Positions 50,213 to 60,477 of a stretch of DNA of 64,000 bases are shown here, one piece after another (within the stretch, counting starts at the first letter, position 1; every line of letters starts with the position of its first letter). This DNA is from Paramoeba atlantica (lineage: Eukaryota; Discosea), in contig CDRNVI010000009.1 in assembly GCA_977017575.1 (NCBI GenBank), forward strand, positions 682,001 to 746,000. The letters run 5' to 3'. The position numbers and the translations under genes were made by a program. The notes beneath the pieces are model-generated. The model saw only the letters and a program-made list of their open reading frames with translations. It made no database searches and was not told the origin of the DNA.

Positions 50213-51409
50213 AGGGAAAATCCGAGGGAATGCCATGCCTCATGAATACGATTAAGTACGTTTTGTTGGGAATATTACGAATCCAGATCCTTCCTGGACG
50301 TTGGCGGCGGATGTTTGCTCGTGGCATGGCATTAAGTGCGACAAGAGTGGGGCGATTCGTAAGATATTTTGGTCATACTGGATCCGTTCTCATAATGGTA
50401 CACTTGATCAAAGCCCCGCCATTCACGGGAAAAGCCCCGCCATTGACATGGAAGTTTATGCCCCGTACAGTGCAAGAATTTTCTTCACTTGGGCAGGCCG
50501 AGCTGGTTGGCCAGATTTGTCTCTCTGACTTCGTAGCTTCCTTGATCGAATTTGAAGTTATGTGTAATTCTCATCATGGCGAAATAGATCTTACAGTCTT
50601 ACCTCCACAAATCGAATCTGTACCTTGTTGCCCTTCCTTTCTTTTCCCGGAAACGGGCATATTCTTACTTTTAAATGCCCGTTTCCGGCTGACGGCTAGC
50701 TGGAACTGTCCCTCTTTGTCGCGGAAGTAGGGGACGCACTTCGCACTCTTCACCCCTCCCCGGCTCGCTCTCTTCGAGTGAGCTTTCTTCCCTCCCCGGC
50801 TCTCTACTTCTCGTGCTTTCTTATCCCGGGAGCTATGCGCCATGGTGGCCTCCTTTGAGGACCACTGGGCGTGCTACAGCGGGAGGACACGTTGTATGCG
50901 TGTATAGGGGATGCGAACTTGCACCCCTCTCTCCCTACATGCTGTAGCGAGTGCGGCGGTAACGGACCTCCCCATGATGCATCATGATCCACGATAGACC
51001 ATCTGACAGCATGAACCCACGGCTTGACCGTGTTGCAGCATGAACCATGGCTATACGTGCTGTAGCATGACCGATGGGCGACTCGTCTCCTACCTCGCAC
51101 TCCACTCTCTGTGTGACACCCGTCGTATGCGGGTCATGCGCCGATGGTATCGGCCGTCACACAGAGAGACGTATCTCTGCGCCACGAGCGTATGATCATA
51201 ACCTTTCATACAACAAGTTGTCCGGGGGGCTCGATTTTAGTTGCCTTCCACCAGGTTTACAAGTACTGTCCCTGAGCGCGAATGATTTCTCAGGCCGTGT
51301 GAATTTTTCAAACCTTCCACCTTCCCTTACTTCCCTTAATTTGTCGCAGAATGAGCATCTAATCGTTTCTTCACCCGTTCCTTCGTTTGTAAGTCTTGAT
51401 ACGGTGTAA
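50213..51409 (+). pseudogene. leucine-rich-repeat pseudogene split by an insertion
   Basis: A broken member of the LRR family. The cap begins at about 50228 (MPHEYD, then a stop) and continues in another frame at 50301 (CSWHGIKCDKSGAIRKIFW). A repeat remnant (HHGEIDLTVLPPQIESV) lies at about 50570-50620 in a third phase. After about 570 bases of foreign GC-rich sequence the repeats resume at 51196 (YNKLSGGLDFSCLPPGL to the stop at 51409). A 21-base tandem duplication (AAAGCCCCGCCATT twice) at about 50413 adds to the damage. No intact product is possible. Confidence 0.85.
50625..51195. other. GC-rich insertion with strong RNA-like folds
   Basis: This insertion interrupts the LRR pseudogene. 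It contains a 14-base perfect hairpin (CCGGAAACGGGCAT at 50647, complement at 50675-50688). At 51105-51168 a 13-base stem (CTCTCTGTGTGAC with exact complement) encloses two smaller hairpins (CCCG/CGGG and GCCGAT/ATCGGC), a three-way-junction layout. Several GCATGA and TGCTGTAGC repeats lie between. No ORF or known RNA family was recognised. It may be a mobile element or a captured non-coding RNA gene. Confidence 0.55.
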
Positions 51410-51742
51410 ACTACAATGAAAGGTTTATTTATAAAGGGTTTCAGTTGATCTTGTTGTAGTTCAACTTGAGTTAAGTTTGTTCATGGATCTTAACCTCGGT
51501 TGTCTCCACAGGTGTTCGCGAAGGTTGTCTTCATGTCGTGTATATTCATACACTATATTCACTGTATTTTTTCACTCATGATGCTGCATGGCATACACGT
51601 TCAGAAAATCTGTACAATTCCTTTATTCGCCCCACTAATCAATCACTTAGTGCAGCAGAACCCTAAAAATAATGAGGTGGTAAAGCACTCTCTGAATATG
51701 ATATTTACGATCAAACCTGTACATTTTAATAAATAATTCTCC
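51410..51742. other. intergenic spacer
   Basis: About 330 AT-rich bases. A short plus-strand frame (51500-51736) has no ATG early and no motif; TGTCTCCACAG at about 51510 could be an acceptor. Confidence 0.4.
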
Positions 51743-52918
51743 ATGCCTTCACCTCTGTTCGATATTTTGTTACCACTTGCGGTTTTTAGTCTTTTGTGCT
51801 ACCAGCTAACATCCCGCTTTCTTCCTCCGTGTTGTGAGATCCTTAAGAGGCGCGGTATTTATGGTATCGACATTAATAAGATTACCACTGAGGAGCTCAA
51901 CAGACTGAGAAAACTACGTGACGTGCGCAGCACGGCATTTTTACTGCAACAAGTGTCTTTTGCTCCGCGCCTCATACCGGAGAGCGCTGGACTTATCACA
52001 GGATGTTTTTGTATTGTCACAATAATTCTATGTGCATTATTTTTTTCCATCCCACTTCGAGAGCTACACGCCGCACTTTGCTCTCTTTCCCTGACGCTTC
52101 TTCTTGGCTTTGTGGATGATGTGCTGGATGTCCGTTGGCGATATAAACTTATTCTCTCGATATTATCCACTGTTCCCCTTGTGACGAGTTATTCCGGAAG
52201 TACCACACTTTTACTCCCCATACCAATGCGTGGAGGACTGATTGCCAACATCCTCGGATTTTTTTTTCACATGCCTTCACATGAGAGTGTAAACCTTGGA
52301 TGGGTCTATCTTTTGGTTCTAATGTCTCTTTGTGTCTTCTGTGCAAATTCAATTAATATTTTAGCTGGTGTGAATGGAGTAGAAGCCGGACAGTCTATTC
52401 TAATTGCATTTTCCCTTTCAATACACTGTATTGTCCAGTTTATCAAAGGTGAACAAGAGGCCTCGAAACTCACTTTGACTCTCACTTTGTTGCTTCCGTT
52501 TATTTCAACGACGCTCGCACTTTTAAAATATAATAAATATCCGGCTCGTATTTTTCCTGGAGACAGCTTCACATATTTTGCTGGAATGCTTCTTGCCGTA
52601 AGTTCCTTTATTGGCCAATGCCCAAAAACAATGTTACTGTTCTTTGTGCCTCAAATCTTGAATTTTCTTATTAGCTTGCCACAGTTGTTTGGTATCATGC
52701 ACTGTCCTAAGCACCGAGTACCACGCTGGATCAAGGAAAAAGATGCGCTAACGAACTCTCATAATTACACTCTTCTCAACGCGTTGCTTTATGTCATGGG
52801 AGACATGCATGAGCGTTCTCTTACTGTTGTAGTAATGATTTTTCAATTTTTCTGCTCGCTTTTTGCATTTTTTACTCGATACTATTTAGCCCACCTTCTG
52901 TACGAGGAGGTTAAGTAA
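51743..52918 (+). CDS. ALG7: UDP-GlcNAc:dolichyl-phosphate GlcNAc-1-phosphotransferase (ALG7/DPAGT1)
   Basis: A 391-residue polytopic ER enzyme that starts N-glycan assembly by transferring GlcNAc-1-phosphate to dolichyl phosphate; it is the target of tunicamycin. Signature motifs are present in order: LGFVDDVLDVRWRYKL with the Asp pair, CANSINILAGVNGVEAGQ, RIFPGDSFTYFAGM and the cytosolic CPKHRVPRW loop. About ten hydrophobic segments fit the usual membrane layout. The length matches the family. It indicates that the organism makes standard lipid-linked oligosaccharides, and it pairs logically with the ER quality-control ligase HRD1 at 61.6 kb, though they are not linked as an operon. Confidence 0.96.
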   Translation: MPSPLFDILLPLAVFSLLCYQLTSRFLPPCCEILKRRGIYGIDINKITTEELNRLRKLRDVRSTAFLLQQVSFAPRLIPESAGLITGCFCIVTIILCALFFSIPLRELHAALCSLSLTLLLGFVDDVLDVRWRYKLILSILSTVPLVTSYSGSTTLLLPIPMRGGLIANILGFFFHMPSHESVNLGWVYLLVLMSLCVFCANSINILAGVNGVEAGQSILIAFSLSIHCIVQFIKGEQEASKLTLTLTLLLPFISTTLALLKYNKYPARIFPGDSFTYFAGMLLAVSSFIGQCPKTMLLFFVPQILNFLISLPQLFGIMHCPKHRVPRWIKEKDALTNSHNYTLLNALLYVMGDMHERSLTVVVMIFQFFCSLFAFFTRYYLAHLLYEEVK

Positions 52919-53092
52919 CGCGAAAGCGAAGCCGGATACAAATATCGCCCGCAAATAATAATCACACGACGTCACTATGGTGGCTGGGAAGCAGATTTAA
53001 TTGAAGGTGCAAAGAAAAGTTAAAGTGATCCTGACCCTTTGTGAACGGCAGAGTAGGTTTGTTGTCCGTGTAAAAACAATGGGGTTAACTAT

Positions 53093-54038
53093 GGTGAAAA
53101 TGTACCCTAAAAATAGAAATTTTTAAATTTCGTTGTAATGAAAAACGAATGTGATTTTAGGTTATTCCAAGATATTCTAAGACACTTTAAGACGATTTTC
53201 CGCCATATACGCAATAATAATTATCGTAGCCCTCTAAGATCACCACGCGTAAACTCAGATTTCGAAAAAACTGGGTGATCTTCATTGACAAGGAGTTTCT
53301 TCATTAAAACGAAGTAAACATGCTTACATCTATTACCGCGACGTCCGTCAGGACAAGTGCATTCAGTGCCCCCAGTACCAATGTACATGTATATCGTATA
53401 ATGGCGGTCCGTAGATCCTTGAATCATGTACTTATAATTTCCCATCTCAGTCATTCCATATCTACGCTTTAGGCGGATGTGCTCCGACATTGCTCGGCCT
53501 AATCGTGTACTGGGTGCCTCAGGGTCGGAGTCATCACTCAGGTCATCAGAATCCATGTCAACAGGGCCTTCAGTTATATCGTTCGAGTCGCATGAATTCG
53601 ATTCATTTTCGTCCACTGCGCTATTTCCTTGAGCAATCAGCAGCCAACTCCGAAATTTGGCGACTATTTGGGATTTAGAACGGAAAAAAGGGTCAAATTC
53701 GGGTATGTTTAAATAGCATTTAGAGCCATCTTCAAGCTTCTTGAAGCTTTGCTTTTTACGAGGCCTCTCTCCGCAGCGAATACAAGGTGTATTTGCCCCA
53801 AAACAGTGGTTCTTTAGCCAGAGAAAGACATTTTCCGCTATTATTTGCAAAATTGAAGTGACAAAGACTAGGCAAGCCAACGTGGTGCACCCCGGACAAT
53901 CCATACAGAGAAGAACGGATCAAAAACTCAAGAAAAAACGGGTGCAGTCAATAAAATAACCGAATGCGATGATTATGAGAACATTTTTCTTCAATTTTTT
54001 TTCATGAAAAAATAAAACTTTTAGGGTACATTTTCACC
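53093..54038 (-). mobile_element. Merlin-related element carrying a SWIM zinc-finger gene
   Basis: The 946-base element has terminal inverted repeats starting GGTGAAAATGTACCCTAAAA, identical over at least 20 bases at both ends (24 if the adjoining CTAT/ATAG is counted). The GGT start and length class match Merlin. The flanking 8-base blocks are not identical. The single gene inside shares its N-terminal motif with Merlin transposase but has no DDE domain. Confidence 0.75.
53221..53904 (-). CDS. SWIM zinc-finger protein with Merlin-type N-terminus
   Basis: A 227-residue protein on the minus strand. It opens with MDCPGCTTLACLV and later CFGANTPCIRCGERP, laid out like the start of the Merlin transposase (MNCTGCPRFDC). 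An acidic linker (DSDDLSDDSDPEAP) follows. The C-terminal part has a SWIM finger, C-T-C then RCKHVYFVLMK (pattern CxCx(n)CxH), as seen in MULE transposases and some nuclear proteins; it binds DNA or protein. The DDE catalytic core is absent. It may be an accessory gene of a non-autonomous element or a captured host gene. It is the only well-formed minus-strand protein in the window. Confidence 0.75.
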   Translation of the reverse strand: MDCPGCTTLACLVFVTSILQIIAENVFLWLKNHCFGANTPCIRCGERPRKKQSFKKLEDGSKCYLNIPEFDPFFRSKSQIVAKFRSWLLIAQGNSAVDENESNSCDSNDITEGPVDMDSDDLSDDSDPEAPSTRLGRAMSEHIRLKRRYGMTEMGNYKYMIQGSTDRHYTIYMYIGTGGTECTCPDGRRGNRCKHVYFVLMKKLLVNEDHPVFSKSEFTRGDLRGLR

Positions 54039-54051
54039 ATAGAATACCCAA

Positions 54052-54150
54052 ACAATGTTACACTGAGTATGCGAAAATCTTGATATCCGGAACACACCCA
54101 TATTTTTCAAATTTTTGTTACGCTGAGTACGACAAAAATGTGTTGCACTG
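54052..54150. repeat. three degenerate tandem units next to the SWIM element
   Basis: GTTACACTGAGTATG, GTTACGCTGAGTACG and GTTGCACTGAGTATG occur at about 54057, 54118 and 54140. They adjoin the right end of the element. No gene follows until 61.6 kb. Confidence 0.6.
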
Positions 54151-54723
54151 AGTATGACAATCCACATACAGTGGACACATACAGTGTGTATAAGTGGGGC
54201 CACGAAAACTGATTAGCCTCGCATTTTAACCTTATGAGGCCGTATGAGCTCATTTTTGTTGCCAACGAAAGATCTCATTCTGAAAAAATTCTACACTATT
54301 TAAAGTACAAAAACATTCGCCGGAAAACGTTTCCAACGAGTCGGAAAACTGAAAATATTAAGATTTTGCAATGTGGAAAATGGGTCTAAAATAGTAATTT
54401 TTCCTGCCTACACTCCAAAAAGTACTCGAAAAGTAGGTCTTCATACCCAGTATTCCCACCTCCACGCTCGCATTGTAAATTTACAACGAGGCGCGTGGGA
54501 ATATTCTATAACGTGTTCATACACGTATACGCTTCGTGACACTCGTTCAAAAAAACGCACTCCCAGAGACAGAGCTCTCCGAGAGACGGTTCATCATGCG
54601 TGCTGTATCGGCAGTAGTTATCACGCGGTCTTTCGTATGCGTAGAGAATGCGAACAGGATAAGAACACTTTTCTGGGGATAACTGGCGGCATATTTTTTG
54701 CGATACGAATTTTTGTACTAACT
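54151..54723. other. gene-free segment at the start of the repeat island
   Basis: About 570 bases. The only long frame (54373-54768) runs into the tandem repeat at 54724 and has no recognisable motif. Nothing else is seen. Confidence 0.4.
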
Positions 54724-55206
54724 TTCGCCGCCGTTGAAATTCTCCTGCAATGGAGAGTCTCCAGGTAGTCCCTTTGAGCGTTCAAAAATCATCACCGCTG
54801 CTGATGTTGTTGAATGATTTCGCCGCTGTTGAAATTCTCCTGCAATGGAGAGTCTGCAGGTACCGTAGACCCCCCCAGTAATAGACTGCCTCCAGTAACA
54901 AGGATTTGACCCTTTCTCGGCTGACCCCCAGTAACAAGGATTTGTCTCGGGAGGGTCGTTGGAGGGGGGAGGGGGTGTTTGGCCGGGTAGGGGTGTTTGG
55001 GCGGGGTGAGGGCGGTTGCGAGGGAGGGAATCGCGTGGTTGCGGGGTTGGATGGTCTGAAAATCAACGCACTAATGAACAAAAAAGGTCCTTTCTCACCC
55101 AAAAAGTATACCCCCCAGTAACAAGGATTTGGCCATTTTGGTCCAAAATGGATTCTATTACTGGGGGGTCTACGGCCCTTTGGGCGTTCGAAAATGATTA
55201 CCGGTC
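54724..55206. repeat. 95-base tandem duplication with a MITE in the second copy
   Basis: The unit beginning TTCGCCGCCGTTGAAATTC at 54724 repeats at 54819. The second copy is interrupted at 54863 and resumes at 55176 (CCCTTTGGGCGTTC). This shows the insertion came after the duplication. Confidence 0.78.
54863..55175. mobile_element. MITE with CCGTAGACCCCCC ends
   Basis: The 313-base insertion has inverted ends reading CCGTAGACCCCCC and AGTAATAGA at the left and the complement at the right (one extra C on the left). Inside, CCAGTAACAAGGATTTG occurs three times. No coding frame is convincing. The clean interruption of the tandem duplication supports a mobile origin. Confidence 0.78.
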
Positions 55207-55257
55207 TCTTCTGATCCACACTGATCTCCACCGACCTGCACGGCGAATATTTGCATA

Positions 55258-55548
55258 CTATCCAGTGTACTGTACATCAGAGGAGCTCTCCTGCCACCTA
55301 CTGTACGCCTTCGAAATGATCAGTGCACCAGCGTGCGGCACCACCGAGATGTTATTTAGTTCCATAATCTCTCTGCCTTCCTCGTATATAAATATTCGTG
55401 GTGTGCCTCGCCACGTTTCTGCTTGTGGGCTGCCGTCAGTCGGGTACCACTTGATTTCAATGATTACCGGGCGAATGCGCAGGATAGCTGCGATTTCATC
55501 GATTTTGCCCTGTATCTCTTGTCCGGTCAGTGGAGTGGGCATATCCAC
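55258..55548 (-). CDS. doubtful small ORF, 96 aa
   Basis: A minus-strand frame of 96 residues with even composition (GKIDEIAAILRIRPVIIEIK, TWRGTPRIFIYEEGREI). Composition is less biased than in the surrounding repeats and a fold is conceivable, but no family is recognised and its strand is opposite to all host genes. It may be a fragment of a transposon-borne gene. Confidence 0.3.
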   Translation of the reverse strand: MDMPTPLTGQEIQGKIDEIAAILRIRPVIIEIKWYPTDGSPQAETWRGTPRIFIYEEGREIMELNNISVVPHAGALIISKAYSRWQESSSDVQYTG

Positions 55549-56402
55549 GTTGGACGATGACGTTTGCTCCGCAGTTTGCGTTGGACGGACCGTTGGTAGT
55601 CGTTGCGCATGAGATGTCGGACGCGGCGGTTCTGAAACGGTATCCGCAGGCCTGTATTGTTGCGCAACGCTATGTTCCTGAATTCGTTGTTGCAGCTCAC
55701 ACGCTCGTGTGGCAGCGTGTTCTGCGGAGATGGAAATGGCGACATTAAGACGAGGTTAGCAGGAGGATTAAGAGGAGGTTAGCAATTCGCCCAGGAGGAC
55801 TGTACTCATGCAAGTTGGGAGGATAAATTTGAAACTTGCGCAGCGAGCTGCTGTACTATTTGTTCAAGAGAATTCTGCGCTGCTGCCGCTGACTGGATCT
55901 TCTTGATTGGCATTCCTCCGGGCTTTGACTGGAGGCGTCTCCACCTGTCGCGTAGGTCGTGAGGCCCAAGATTTCGGCGATGACGTGCGGGGGGTGCTGG
56001 GGGGAGTTAGGGCTCACCCCGATCCGCGGCTTCTCGTGCTTGCGAGCGGGTGACAATCATTCCTCAAAGTTTTTTAAATGCTGGATACGAAAAATGATGC
56101 TATAATGGCTGAAAAGTGCTTTTTGAAACTGTTCAATGTATCATAATAAATTATGTTTACAATATGAAAATCACTATCGCATGTTAACATATCACACGCC
56201 GCGAAGCGACGCGAAAATTTATTTTACCTCATCATGGCAATTGGGGTAGCCATCCAAAAGGGGAACGCCCAGATAGCGCACGCCGCGGTTCAAAATTGGT
56301 ACCGGAGGGGCGTGCGCTAACTGGGCCACGGTGAAAAAAAATGTCTAATTTCTTGTATAACTACCGCAGGATTGTTAATAAGTCAGTTCGGTAATAATAA
56401 AT
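55549..56402. other. repeat-island spacer
   Basis: About 850 bases with short frames on both strands and no recognisable gene. AGACGAGGTTAGCAGGAGG-like repeats occur near 55748-55780. Base composition varies sharply along the stretch. Confidence 0.4.
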
Positions 56403-57102
56403 GCGGTGGTTGTATAACTACCGCTCTACCCTCGATTATAAAAAAAAAGTGAACAAAAACAGTGAAAATATAAAGAGAAACACAGTAATATAATAGAAGA
56501 AAAAAATATAAAAAGGGGCCCCGGTGGTCCAAAACTGAAAAAAAAAATTCAAAAAAATGTGGGGTCCATGGGGGGGGGGGTATACGTCGCGAATTTTTTT
56601 TCGAATTTTTTGCTTTTTAAAATCGAGCGCAGGGAAGTGGTAGAGTAGGCCGCGGCGATAATTTTCCACCGCCCCCCTGGGGGTACCCCACCCTGGTACA
56701 CGCAGGAGGGGTCCGACAAGGTCAAAATTTCCGAAATTTTTAGGGTGACCAATTGTTTTTTTTTGACCCCAAAAAAAGTAAAAATATTATTATTATCGAC
56801 TCCTAAATCGTATTCGGAGAGTTTGGGACCTCAGCTACCATTCTACGACGCTTTTTTCGACAGAGTCGACTCCTGCCCCTACTGGGAAGGCATCCAAAAC
56901 GGCCCAAATTCGGTGTAAAATTTCGCAATTTTTGCCGAAAAATCGAACTTTTCCCCCAAAAAAGTTGATTATTCATGATCTTTTCACGATTTTTCTTTTT
57001 TAGGCTCTTCGTTAAACGCGGTGGTTTTCAACGCGAAGCGCGCATCATGAGTGACTTCGAAGTTGAAAACGACCACCGCGTTTAACGAAGAGCCTAAAAA
57101 AG
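56403..57102. repeat. composite repeat: short module 1 plus fold-back copy B
   Basis: The module at 56403-56600 begins with an inverted GCGGTGGTT/AACTACCGC motif and continues with an A-rich tract. It is followed at about 56600-56995 by the long segment that is inverted relative to copy A at 9.1-9.5 kb, and by the fold-back hairpin at 56996-57102 (arms with TTCGTTAAACGCGGTGG). No genes. Confidence 0.78.
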
Positions 57103-57115
57103 AAAATTGATCAAT

Positions 57116-57600
57116 TGCGGTGGTTGTATAACTACCGCTCTACCCTCGATTATTGAAAAGAAAGTGAACAAAAACAGTGAAAATATAAAGGGGAAGACAG
57201 TAATAAATTCTTCTATTATAACAGAAGAAAAATATATAAAAGGGGCTCCGGTGGTCCAAAACCCTTGGGGGGTCCATGAGGGGGCATACCGCACGAATTT
57301 TTTTTTCGAATTTTTTTTTTCGAAACAATTATTTTTGAACAAAATTATTTTTGATAGATTGCGGTCGTTGTAAAACTACCGCTCTACACTCGATTATTGA
57401 AAAAAAAGTGAACAAAAACAGTGAAAATATAAAGGGGAACACAGTAATATAATAGAAGAAAAAAATACAAAAGGGGGCTCCGGTCGTCCAAAACTGAAAA
57501 AAAAAAATTGAAAAAAATGGGGGGTCCAGGGGGGGGTGTCATGGTCGAGCAATTTTTTTCGAAAAAATTAGTTTTCGATAAAAAACCGCAGAAAGGGTAG
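57116..57600. repeat. two further copies of the short module
   Basis: Copies at 57116-57360 and 57361-57600 repeat the module seen at 56403: GCGGT...ACCGC hairpin, CTCGATTATTGAAAAAAAAG-like tract, an A-rich run, then CCGGTGGTCCAAAAC and a G-run. They are arranged head to tail. Minus-strand frames across them are low-complexity artefacts. Confidence 0.75.
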
Positions 57601-58222
57601 CCGGGGTGTTGGCGCGCATTTTCCACGCCCCTACCCGGGGGTGACCCCCCCGCGTATCAGCAGGACGGGTCCGCCAAGTTGGAATTTTTCGGAAAAAAAA
57701 TTTTGAAAAAAAATTCAACTTGGCGAAAAAAATGGCAAAAAAAATATTTTTCCAAAATCGTTTCCCCTATTGTATTTTGATAGTTTGGGACCAACACTAG
57801 CTTTCTACGCCGTTGTTTTCGCAAGGCATTACTTTCTCGAACCGTGGTGCGCCCCTCAAAATGACCCATTTTTGACTAAAAAATGTGAAACCGTATTTTT
57901 CGGACCTTGAGGGGCATTTTTATGTCGAAAGAATGGTATGGTTGGAGTCGTATTCTCTACCTAATACGTTCGGTAGGCTTTCATTCATGCCTACGAGTGA
58001 TTTCCCACGCGCAAATGTCGGATTTAGTGCTCTGACAGCAAAAATACGCGAAAATCACCCCATTTTTACCCAAAATTCGGCTATTTTTGGCTATGATCTT
58101 TCCGTTTTCCAGGCTAAATTTTCTTTTTTAAGCTCTTCGTTAAACGCAGCGGTAGTTTTCAACGCGAAGCGCGCAGCATGAGTGACTTCTAAGTTGAAAA
58201 CAACCACCGCGTTTAACGAAGA
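57601..58222. repeat. fold-back repeat family, copy D
   Basis: A diverged version of the long segment (TTTCTACGCCGTTGTTTTCG, shared with about 23.0 kb) leads to a hairpin at 58124-58222. The outer end of the right arm (GAGCCTAAAAAAG) is missing here and reappears at 59356-59368, beyond the satellite. The satellite is therefore inserted into the hairpin arm. Confidence 0.75.
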
Positions 58223-58225
58223 CCC

Positions 58226-59350
58226 ACTCGCACATTGATAATGCATAGTTACTGCACATTGATAATGCATAACGTACCGCACATTGATAATGCATATAGC
58301 ACATTAATAATGCATATAGCACATTGATAATGCATATAGCACATTGATAGTGCATACTAAGCGGCACATTGATATTGCATAGTTACTGCACATTGATAAT
58401 GCATATAGCACATTGATAATGCATATAGCACATTGATATTGCATACAGCACATTGATAATGCATACAGCACATTGATAATGCATACAGCACATTGATAAT
58501 GCATACAGCACATTGATGATGCATTGTTTGGAAATTAAAGGTGTTTTCAAGAAATAGTGAACACTCGTCTCTGCTCCCGGTGAGGCCCCGGAGTTGCGAG
58601 AGGCCTCCATACCCCACAACTACCACCTTCCCCCCCTATTTAGCGGGGGTCGCGCGAGCGACCCCTGATAAATGGGGGGAAGGTGGTAGTTGTTTTGGGG
58701 AATATGAGAGGCCGAACGCACGGAGGGGCCGGCCGGGCCAATGAACCCAGACACCATACCCAACCCCTAGCAAAGCCTAGACCTTGTTTACCCGTTTGCA
58801 AGACAAGAATGTGTGTCGTTAGTGGGAAGCAATTTGCGAAGTCGAAAGGCTGTGTGATATTAGTGTAACGCGCATAAGTACATGCCCGTGTATATAAAGG
58901 ACGCACATTTATGGATAAGAATCGGATGTCTTTGTCACTCTTATCAATGTGCTATATGCAATATCAATGTGCTATATGCATTATCAATGTGCTATATGCA
59001 TTATCAATGGGCTATATGCATTATCAATGTGCTATATGCATTATCAATGTGCTATATGCATTATCAATGTGCTATATGCATTATCAATGGGCTATATGCA
59101 TTATCAATGTGCTATATGCATTATCAATGTGCCGCTTAATATGCATTATCAATGTGCCGCTTAGTATGCATTATCAATGTGCTATATGCATTATCAATGT
59201 GCTATATGCATTATCAATGTGCTATATGCATTATCAATGTGCTATATGCATTATCAATGTGCTATATGCATTATCAATGTGCTATATGCAATATCGCTGT
59301 GCTATATGCATTATCAATGTGCCGCTTAGTATGCATTATCAATGTGCGGG
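58226..59350. repeat. inverted 20-base satellite arrays
   Basis: The left array (about 58229-58528) has 14 copies of GCACATTGATAATGCATATA and variants. The right array (about 58945-59350) has 20 copies of the reverse complement. They face each other across about 415 bases, a huge inverted repeat. Some units are 24-25 bases long (with AGTTACT, ACTAAGCG or CCGCTTAGT between), and these variants recur on both sides. Open frames here, such as repeats of HYQCAICIINVLYA, exist in every phase and are not genes. Confidence 0.93.
58602..58713. repeat. GC-rich long hairpin at the centre of the satellite
   Basis: Arms from CAACTACCACCTTCCCCCC (58617) to its complement ending at 58692 pair almost perfectly over about 37 bases, with a GGGGGTCGC/GCGACCCC tip. 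Weaker pairing continues outward to GGCCTC/GAGGCC. It is flanked by the two satellite arrays. Confidence 0.85.
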
Positions 59351-59356
59351 CGCCAG

Positions 59357-60477
59357 AGCCTAAAAAAGAATTATTAATATATTATCAAAATTTTTTATTG
59401 GGCTTTAACACTCAGATTTCTCGCTCTTAATTTTGTATCAAACAATATTTTCATCCCGAAAAGGAGCATTGATGGGGATCTCCTTATGGAGTCGATGATG
59501 ATGCTTCCAGCATCATTATATACACCTCAACCTACGCGGGAAGTAGGTAGGAGCCTACGCCTGACGCAGGTAAATGGGCTGTACCAACGACAACTCCTTA
59601 TGAAGTGCTGATACCGAGGGCCGGGAAATGCCAAACTCTGTATTTGTGTGATGTGTAAAATGAGCTTTCTGGATCTCCTCGCAGTTTTCCCTGGTACTGC
59701 CACCATACTGCTGCAAATGACGCCGACCACATGTCGGGGCTCCTCCACATGCGAGGGGCTCCTCGTGTGTCACTCGCAGCCGCTCGTATAAATGCATATT
59801 GAATTATTAATAATATTAATGGGTACAGACCACTTATATTGCACCCACTTTCAAAATAATGATATGAATGCATTGAAATGTTTTCTTGCGCAGCGTAACT
59901 TCACACACTTTATCTCATTTCCTCCTTCCGCCTACTTTACGTCAAAAAAATGTTGCAGTATGCTTATAGTTCACCACATTACACGTCAAATGCCCATGCG
60001 CAGATAAAATGCCTGCGGGCAGATAAAATGCCACAATAAAAAAGCTTGGCGTCAGTGCCACATGGCAGTGGCGGGGAAGACCGCTAGGAGGTCCCATGTT
60101 GGACCATGCTGCCCCATGTTAGGGCTGTGGGAAATATTGAGAAGACTCCTAGTTTACCTGTCTGGAGGTAAGGCCCAACTTTGAACGTCTGTGAGCAAAG
60201 CCCAACTGTGGGTGTAGCCCTGAGACAGAATTATATTTTAGCGCCCCCGCGCACTGAAGGGAGTGGGGGCGCGTTCTCAGAACCAACGTTTGTCCCTTCC
60301 GCAGGATTGTGTACTTGTTTCCCTATGTTGTGTGACCGGGCGTGTGATCCAGTAGCTTTTTAGGTTATGCTGTCCACTTCAACTCTGTGGCACAGTTTGA
60401 CCCAAAAAATAGAAAAGTGGGTGCAATATAAGTGGGCATTACCCATATTAATAAACCCCCCACAGCGAATAAGTCAC
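59357..60477. other. repeat-island spacer
   Basis: About 1.1 kb with only short frames. GCAGATAAAATGCC occurs twice at about 60000-60030, and TGTTGGACCATGCTGCCCCATGTT-type short duplications near 60100. No gene recognised. Confidence 0.4.

Noticed and set aside
58226-59350. CRISPR-like array
   Set aside because: The units are contiguous with no unique spacers, are in inverted arrays, and the genome is eukaryotic.
58304-59430. Several ORFs of 60-150 codons with repeated HYQCAI and INVLYA units
   Set aside because: The 20-base satellite unit lacks stops in several frames on both strands, so these are repeat artefacts.
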